A DNA stretch of 47,214 nt, from NCBI GenBank assembly GCA_017397645.1, contig JAFQIE010000046.1:1-47214 (forward strand), written 5' to 3'. This document shows, piece after piece, positions 42,656-47,214 of this stretch. Made by a program: the position numbers and the translations under genes. Below the pieces are notes generated by a model that saw nothing but the letters and a program-made list of their open reading frames with translations, had not been told where the DNA came from and ran no database searches. Source of the DNA: Lachnospiraceae bacterium. Lineage in GTDB: Bacteria; Bacillota; Clostridia; Lachnospirales; Lachnospiraceae. Positions within the stretch are counted from its first letter, which is position 1; the number at the start of each line of letters is the position of its first letter.

Positions 42656-43345
42656 ATGCTTGGTGTATTAATCAATTGTATTACAGTCATCATCGGCTCT
42701 TTAGCAGGCCTGTTATTTAAGAAGGGAATTCCGGAGAGGGTTAGCCAGACCGCAATGATTGGGTTGGGTGCCTGTACGCTTTACATAGGTATCTCCGGTA
42801 CTTTAGAGGGGGATAATGTACTGATACTCATTATATCTATTGTGATAGGTGGTATCGCGGGAAGTTTAATAGATATAGACGGCGCAATCAACGGACTGGC
42901 GCAGAAAGTGGAAGCACATTTTAATAAAGGTGAACACAAGGTGCCTTTGGCACAAGGATTTTTATCTGCAACACTGTTATTCTGTATTGGTGCCATGGCG
43001 GTTACCGGTTCAATACAGTCCGGCATTAGGGGAGATCACTCCATTTTGATTTCAAAATCCATGCTTGACATGGTTGCAGCTATGATGATGGCCGCCAGCT
43101 TGGGAGTAGGTGTGATATTCTCTGTTTTATCGCTCCTTGTGTACCAAGGGGGATTGGTCCTTTTGGCCGGATTGTTAGAGCCGGTTCTAAGCGAAGGTGC
43201 CATCAATGAGATGACTTGTGCCGGTTCTTTACTTATCATCATGATTGGTTTGAATCTAATGGGTATCACAAAAATTAAGGTGGCTGATTTTTTACCCGCC
43301 ATTGTGCTGGCACCGGTGATATATAATATTACAACTTTGTTCTAA
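42656..43345 (+). CDS. DUF554 family membrane protein
   Basis: The 229-residue protein has about six membrane helices. The N-terminal MLGVLINCITVIIGSLAGLLFKKGIPE and the GIAGSLIDIDGAINGLA segment are hallmarks of DUF554 (YqgA/YdfK type). The family is assumed to be a transporter or membrane regulator, but no function is proven. It has its own promoter, divergent from the GH94-like gene. Confidence 0.88.
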   Translation: MLGVLINCITVIIGSLAGLLFKKGIPERVSQTAMIGLGACTLYIGISGTLEGDNVLILIISIVIGGIAGSLIDIDGAINGLAQKVEAHFNKGEHKVPLAQGFLSATLLFCIGAMAVTGSIQSGIRGDHSILISKSMLDMVAAMMMAASLGVGVIFSVLSLLVYQGGLVLLAGLLEPVLSEGAINEMTCAGSLLIIMIGLNLMGITKIKVADFLPAIVLAPVIYNITTLF

Positions 43346-43416
43346 GGAAATGCTTGAGCAGGGTATAGCTCTTTATGTAACAATATTACAAAAGCGAGCA
43401 AAGGAGATTGGGGGAC

Positions 43417-45279
43417 ATGTTAAAAGCACTTAGGGTTGGTTATTCCAGATATTACGATGATCAGATTTTTGACCAACATTTGGCATTTGTGAAGCACAAT
43501 TTGGACGTGCTGGACGAGATTACCGTATTTGCGGATTTTAGCCATTACGGGTACTGGAGCCCGGAGTATACGGCTGAGAATGTAGAACTTTTGCGCAAAA
43601 GATTCCGTCAATATAAAGAGATTGGCGTGAAGCGGATGGGCGTAAACATCCTGTGTACCTTGGGTCATTTGGAGGAAGGATATGATGTGTTCCCTCATGC
43701 CGACCTGCAGTATCAGGTAAATCAGTATGGCGTAGAATCCAAGTCCTGCCTTTGCCCATCCAATGACGAGTTTCTGCAATATATTGCAGACAGATACGCT
43801 GCTTATGCAACCCTTGACGTGGACTACATATGGATGGATGACGATATCCGTACAAAAAATCATGGCGTAGCCAGGGACTTTTGCTACTGTCCCAAATGTA
43901 TGGCGAAGTTTAATCAGGAGAATGGCAGCGACTATACGGCGGCGCAACTGTGGGAACTTATAGAAGGTGGCGACAAGCAGGTAATCGATGCATGGGAGGC
44001 ATTCAAAGATAGGGTAATGTTCAAATTGCTCGGAACGATCAGAAGAGCTATCAAGAATGTCAATCCCAATATGGAAATCGGGTATATGTCAAACCTGAAT
44101 AATGCGAGGGCGCATTGGATTAACGAGAGCGAGTCTACCATGTGCCGTCCCGGTGGCGGATTTTACACGGATGCAAGACCTATAGAAGTGTTTGAGAAGA
44201 GCATTGACACGCAGATGCAGGTAGAGAAGTACCCTGAGAGAATTGATAACATTCAGTATGAATATGAAGCATTTAATTATCAAACCTTAGAAAGGTCAGT
44301 ACATTTGTCTGAGCTGGAAACCAGCTTGAGTTTAATGTCCGGTTGTACTGGTGTACTATATAACTGCGACACCTTTAACGACAGGCAGGAAACCATGACC
44401 ATGTTGAAGCACTCTATGGATAAATGGAAAGTGCTTGCGGAATTGACTAAGGGATGCCAAAATGCCGGTGTATACGTGATGGATAGGACGGTGGCATTGT
44501 CCTTGTTGGAAATTAGTATTCCTGTTACTGCATGGTTGGATAACGCAGTGGCTTGCGTGATTACGGGAGATTCCTTACGGGAACTTACGGATGAGCAGCT
44601 GGAAAGAATTCTGAAGAAGAACCTTTTGACGGATGGTGCCGGTATTCAGGTACTGACAGACAGGGGATTTGGACATCGGTTGGGTGGAAAAATTAAACAG
44701 ATCTATCACACCAGTATGGCGGAAGAGATGGGTACGCATCCTTGGAACGGAGAATACAAAAAGTATTTCCGCGATGTGGTAATGAATTTCGGCTTCGAGG
44801 CGGATGCTTACGAATTTGAACTTACTTCCAAGGCAGAAGCTGTATCTAATCTCATCAATATCTTGCACCAATATGTGGGTATTTCCATGTATGCGTACCA
44901 GCATGAAGATGGTGCGAGACTGGTGGCAGATGGTTATCTGATGCCGAAAAAGATTAAGACGGTAGCAAAACGTGTGCAGTTGGAAAACGCAATTGATTGG
45001 TTGTCCGGGGACACACTTCCTGTCCGTATTCTGGATAGGAAAAAAATTGTGCCCACCGTAAATACCAATCGAAATGGTGGTATGAATATTATGCTCACCA
45101 ATATTCATTTTGATCCCACCGGCCGCGTACAATGCAAGGTTAGAAATACGAAACCATTCTATGTCATTGACGATAACGGCAACAAGGTACTTGCAAACCA
45201 GCAGGTGAATGGTAACGAGAGTATCATCACCATAGAGAACCTTAATGCTTGGGAATATGTTTTATTAACGAATCAGTAA
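43417..45279 (+). CDS. GH42-like TIM-barrel protein with GATase-like domain, atypical active site
   Basis: The 620-residue protein resembles a beta-galactosidase of the GH42 type. The TIM barrel (about 1-390) carries a cysteine cluster, C111/C113 and C156-x-C158-x2-C161, recalling the zinc site of GH42 enzymes. A class I glutamine amidotransferase-like trimerisation domain follows (about 395-540). At the expected acid/base position the sequence reads DYIWMDDDIR (D141-D143) rather than the usual N-E, so the enzyme may differ in mechanism or substrate. No signal peptide is seen. ATG 43417 is chosen; a TTG at 43408 touches the AAGGAG site. The end overlaps the converging Spo0A-like gene by 15 bases. 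Confidence 0.6.
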   Translation: MLKALRVGYSRYYDDQIFDQHLAFVKHNLDVLDEITVFADFSHYGYWSPEYTAENVELLRKRFRQYKEIGVKRMGVNILCTLGHLEEGYDVFPHADLQYQVNQYGVESKSCLCPSNDEFLQYIADRYAAYATLDVDYIWMDDDIRTKNHGVARDFCYCPKCMAKFNQENGSDYTAAQLWELIEGGDKQVIDAWEAFKDRVMFKLLGTIRRAIKNVNPNMEIGYMSNLNNARAHWINESESTMCRPGGGFYTDARPIEVFEKSIDTQMQVEKYPERIDNIQYEYEAFNYQTLERSVHLSELETSLSLMSGCTGVLYNCDTFNDRQETMTMLKHSMDKWKVLAELTKGCQNAGVYVMDRTVALSLLEISIPVTAWLDNAVACVITGDSLRELTDEQLERILKKNLLTDGAGIQVLTDRGFGHRLGGKIKQIYHTSMAEEMGTHPWNGEYKKYFRDVVMNFGFEADAYEFELTSKAEAVSNLINILHQYVGISMYAYQHEDGARLVADGYLMPKKIKTVAKRVQLENAIDWLSGDTLPVRILDRKKIVPTVNTNRNGGMNIMLTNIHFDPTGRVQCKVRNTKPFYVIDDNGNKVLANQQVNGNESIITIENLNAWEYVLLTNQ

Positions 45280-45675
45280 ACCGGATTTCATATAACTTTG
45301 ACTACGGGCTCCGGCAGATTTTTGCAGGAGCCTGATTTGGTCACTGACAAGTGCTATGAATTCGGAGTTAGTAGGTTTGCTGTATAGTGTGCTTCCCACA
45401 TTTTGCAGTGTCCCTCTTTCCCATGCTATGCTGATAGCATGACGGATGGCCCGTTCTACCCGGGAAGAGGTGGTCTTGTGGTGTTTCGCTACGGTTGGGT
45501 AAAGCACCTTGGTAATTCCCTCCAAATAAGCGAAATCCCCGATAGAGAGACGGATTGCCTCCCTGACATAGTAATACCCCTTGACATGCGCAGGGACGCC
45601 GGCATGATGTAGGAAGTTTGAAATCACCACATCTAAATCCGTGCCGCATAATTCTACATTTTCAGTCTTTTTCAT
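45265..45675 (-). CDS. stand-alone Spo0A C-terminal (DNA-binding) domain protein
   Basis: The 136-residue protein lacks any receiver domain but matches the Spo0A output domain over most of its length. It has GIHAHVKGYYYLREAI-like GVPAHVKGYYYVREAI (26-41), the recognition helix SSRVERAIRHAISIAW (70-85), and KPTNSEFIALVSDQIRL (100-116). Spo0A binds TTGTCGAA-type boxes once phosphorylated; without the receiver this protein could bind constitutively or compete with Spo0A. The start at 45675 has AAGGGAGAATTCAAT upstream. TGACGAT at 45695-45701, just upstream, is a one-mismatch match to the box core TGNCGAA and might allow autoregulation. Confidence 0.88.
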   Translation of the reverse strand: MKKTENVELCGTDLDVVISNFLHHAGVPAHVKGYYYVREAIRLSIGDFAYLEGITKVLYPTVAKHHKTTSSRVERAIRHAISIAWERGTLQNVGSTLYSKPTNSEFIALVSDQIRLLQKSAGARSQSYMKSGLLIR

Positions 45676-45836
45676 ATTGAATTCTCCCTTTTTTTGACGA
45701 TATGACATAAATTTAGCACCAGCCTTTGGGGAGAACAATATCCACTTTCATAGAAAAGGCGTCCGTTTTCATAATTTGTTCCCTAAAACAGTCAGAAGGT
45801 CGGTCCGAAAAACGCAAAAAGGGAAACAAATGGTTT

Positions 45837-46574
45837 ATGAGGATAGCACTCTGTGATGAAAGTCCAACGGACAGATTGACGCTGGAGACTCTTGTTGCAC
45901 GCTACTTTAGAAAGACTGCTGTCAAACACGAATGTGTTCCGTACGAAAACATAACTTCGCTTTATAGGGACATCGCGCAAGGGACTTTCTATGATTTGAT
46001 TATCACAGATATTTTCTATGGAGGTCTTCCGATAGGATTTGGGTTTGTAAAGGAACTCCGCAATACGGGATGCAAAAGTGCAATTCTGTTTCACAGCATT
46101 TCGAAGGACTTTCTGCTGGAGGGTTACGATGTGGCCGCAGTGGGATATTTAATTAAGCCGTTACAATTTGATAAGCTGGAACTTGTTCTAAACCGGTTGA
46201 TGGAACATGTGTTAGGCACTTGCTATGTTATTCAACAAAGATCCCGACAGATATATATCCCGATAAACGAGATTACCTACTTGGAAAGCGCAAATACGAA
46301 ATGTCATATCCATCGTGTGAGTGGAGAAACATATACCATTTACAAACAATTGAGTGAAGTGGAGCGGGAGCTCAAAGACAAGCGTTTCCTACGTTGCCAC
46401 CAAAGTTTTATCGTTAATATGCACTATATTGCCGAGGCGGGAGATGTGTTTGTGTTGAAAGACGGCACGGAGGTACTGATACGCCAAAAGGAGAAACGTA
46501 AAATGCACGGGTTGCTGCGCAAGTATCTGGGCGAAAAGGATGTTGTGGCAGGCAACTCTGATTATGAATATTAA
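45837..46574 (+). CDS. LytTR-family response regulator
   Basis: The 245-residue protein has a receiver domain (1-120) with acidic residues D7-E8, phosphoacceptor D58 (ITDIF), S87 at the switch position and K107 (LIKP), so phosphorylation is possible. A LytTR DNA-binding domain follows (about 133-233: INEITYLESANTKCHIH ... FLRCHQSFIVNMHYI). Relatives such as AgrA and VirR control cell-wall, quorum or bacteriocin genes. No histidine kinase is adjacent. ATG 45837 starts MRIALCDES; GGGAAACAAATGGTTT upstream is a weak ribosome binding site. A frame back to 45726 is not supported by homology. It diverges from the Spo0A-output-domain gene. Confidence 0.88.
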   Translation: MRIALCDESPTDRLTLETLVARYFRKTAVKHECVPYENITSLYRDIAQGTFYDLIITDIFYGGLPIGFGFVKELRNTGCKSAILFHSISKDFLLEGYDVAAVGYLIKPLQFDKLELVLNRLMEHVLGTCYVIQQRSRQIYIPINEITYLESANTKCHIHRVSGETYTIYKQLSEVERELKDKRFLRCHQSFIVNMHYIAEAGDVFVLKDGTEVLIRQKEKRKMHGLLRKYLGEKDVVAGNSDYEY

Positions 46575-46612
46575 ATGAAGGACAACTGATTGACGCAAAT
46601 AAGTGAAATCAG

Positions 46613-46641
46613 TATTCAAAAGATGAGAAAAGTGCTATAAT
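46613..46641 (+). promoter_or_regulatory. putative promoter for yqeG
   Basis: TATTCA (46613-46618) and a perfect TATAAT (46636-46641) are separated by 17 bases; the -35 is weak. Confidence 0.5.
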
Positions 46642-46695
46642 TTGCTTTGTAGAAAAGATTGATAAGAAGAACCGCAAGCAGGATGGGAGAGAAAG

Positions 46696-47190
46696 ATGTT
46701 ACAAGAATTTTACCCCAATGAGGAAGTGACAAGTGCATATCAGATTGACTATGCGTCACTGTACCGCCAGGGATATAAGGGCATTATTTTTGATATCGAC
46801 AATACATTAGTGCCCCACGGAGCACCTGCAGATGAGCGAGCGATTGCTTTGTTCGACCAGTTGCGGGCACTTGGATTTCAAACGGTACTCCTCTCCAATA
46901 ATAAGGAACCCAGAGTAAAAGGGTTTGCGGAGCAGGTGAACAGCTTGTATCTATACAAAGCCGGTAAACCCGGTGAAAAGGGGTATAAAAAGGCCATGGA
47001 GTTGATGGGCACACACAAGGCGAATACCTTATTTATAGGAGACCAATTATTTACCGATATATGGGGTGCTAAACGCGTGGGGATTCACTCGATTCTCACA
47101 AAACCTATCGATCCTAAGGAAGAAATACAGATTGTGTTGAAGCGTTTATTAGAAAAACCGGTATTATACTTCTATCATAGAAAGGCGTAA
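46696..47190 (+). CDS. yqeG: YqeG family HAD-type phosphatase
   Basis: The 164-residue HAD superfamily (subfamily IIIA) protein has the nucleophile motif FDIDNTLV (D33, D35), the SNN motif near 76-78 and GDQLFTDIWGA with the third-motif acids. YqeG is conserved in Firmicutes, often with ribosome-assembly GTPase or shikimate genes. Its natural substrate is uncertain, though relatives dephosphorylate phosphatidylglycerolphosphate. GGATGGGAGAGAAAG precedes the ATG. Another gene begins four bases after its stop. Confidence 0.88.
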   Translation: MLQEFYPNEEVTSAYQIDYASLYRQGYKGIIFDIDNTLVPHGAPADERAIALFDQLRALGFQTVLLSNNKEPRVKGFAEQVNSLYLYKAGKPGEKGYKKAMELMGTHKANTLFIGDQLFTDIWGAKRVGIHSILTKPIDPKEEIQIVLKRLLEKPVLYFYHRKA

Positions 47191-47194
47191 GCGG

Positions 47195-47214
47195 ATGAGT
47201 CAGCAAATCAATAG
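47195..47214 (+). CDS. start of a gene cut by the right edge
   Basis: An ATG four bases after the yqeG stop opens M-S-Q-Q-I-N and runs off the window. The spacing suggests an operon with yqeG, though the upstream AAAGGCG is a modest ribosome binding site. The product cannot be identified. Confidence 0.4.

Overview
The window looks like chromosome of a low-to-mid GC Gram-positive anaerobe of the class Clostridia, most likely family Lachnospiraceae. Supporting signs are strong purine-rich ribosome binding sites, near-consensus sigma-A promoters with 17-base spacers, the dgt-dnaG-rpoD-trmK gene order, a bacterial type A RNase P RNA, a protein made only of the Spo0A DNA-binding domain, a LytTR response regulator, and many glycoside-processing genes. 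No rRNA, intact insertion sequence, CRISPR array or prophage is seen.

Layout. 1-874: the start of a leftward gene at the edge, a 14-base inverted repeat, and a 5'-truncated ORF6N/PLD-like gene. 875-1395: a gene-free stretch rich in stable, partly competing stem-loops, possibly an unassigned structured RNA. 1396-5906: a likely operon of an LtaS-like sulfatase-fold enzyme, an MgtC/SapB membrane protein and a GH127 beta-L-arabinofuranosidase. 6053-6706: a small lipoprotein gene. 6822-10995: MBOAT acyltransferase, DHHW partner and a GT39-like membrane glycosyltransferase, together a likely surface-glycan modification set. 11076-11159: tRNA-Leu(CAG). 11298-11590: a degenerate tandem array with an exact 53-base period. 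11717-18244: the macromolecular synthesis operon (dgt, dnaG, rpoD, trmK) followed by a TGS-domain nucleoside kinase. 18335-18667: rnpB. Then a MATE exporter converging on typA; a tandem OB-fold SSB-like gene; dapA-dapB with a hairpin between them; a repeat lipoprotein; a degenerate LytM-domain membrane protein; a YerC-like regulator; and an orphan NMT1-type binding protein.

27829-31878 holds pcrA, a small membrane protein and rlmD. 31922-34996 looks accessory: a Schlafen/AlbA_2 ATP-binding regulator and a GtrII-like glucosyltransferase split into two frames. 35156-40054 runs in one direction: Gfo/Idh/MocA oxidoreductase, malic enzyme, PHP phosphoesterase and two tandem EEP-family paralogues. 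40181-45279 holds a GH94-like phosphorylase/hydrolase (leftward), DUF554 and a GH42-like protein. The right end has the Spo0A-output-domain gene and a LytTR response regulator in divergent orientation, then YqeG and the first codons of the next gene.

The main themes are core replication, transcription and RNA processing genes interleaved with surface-glycan synthesis and plant or host glycan breakdown. Candidates for undescribed biology are the structured stretch at 950-1270, the 53-base repeat array, the PHP/EEP/EEP set and the stand-alone Spo0A output domain. All functional calls rest on motif recognition by eye, with no database search.
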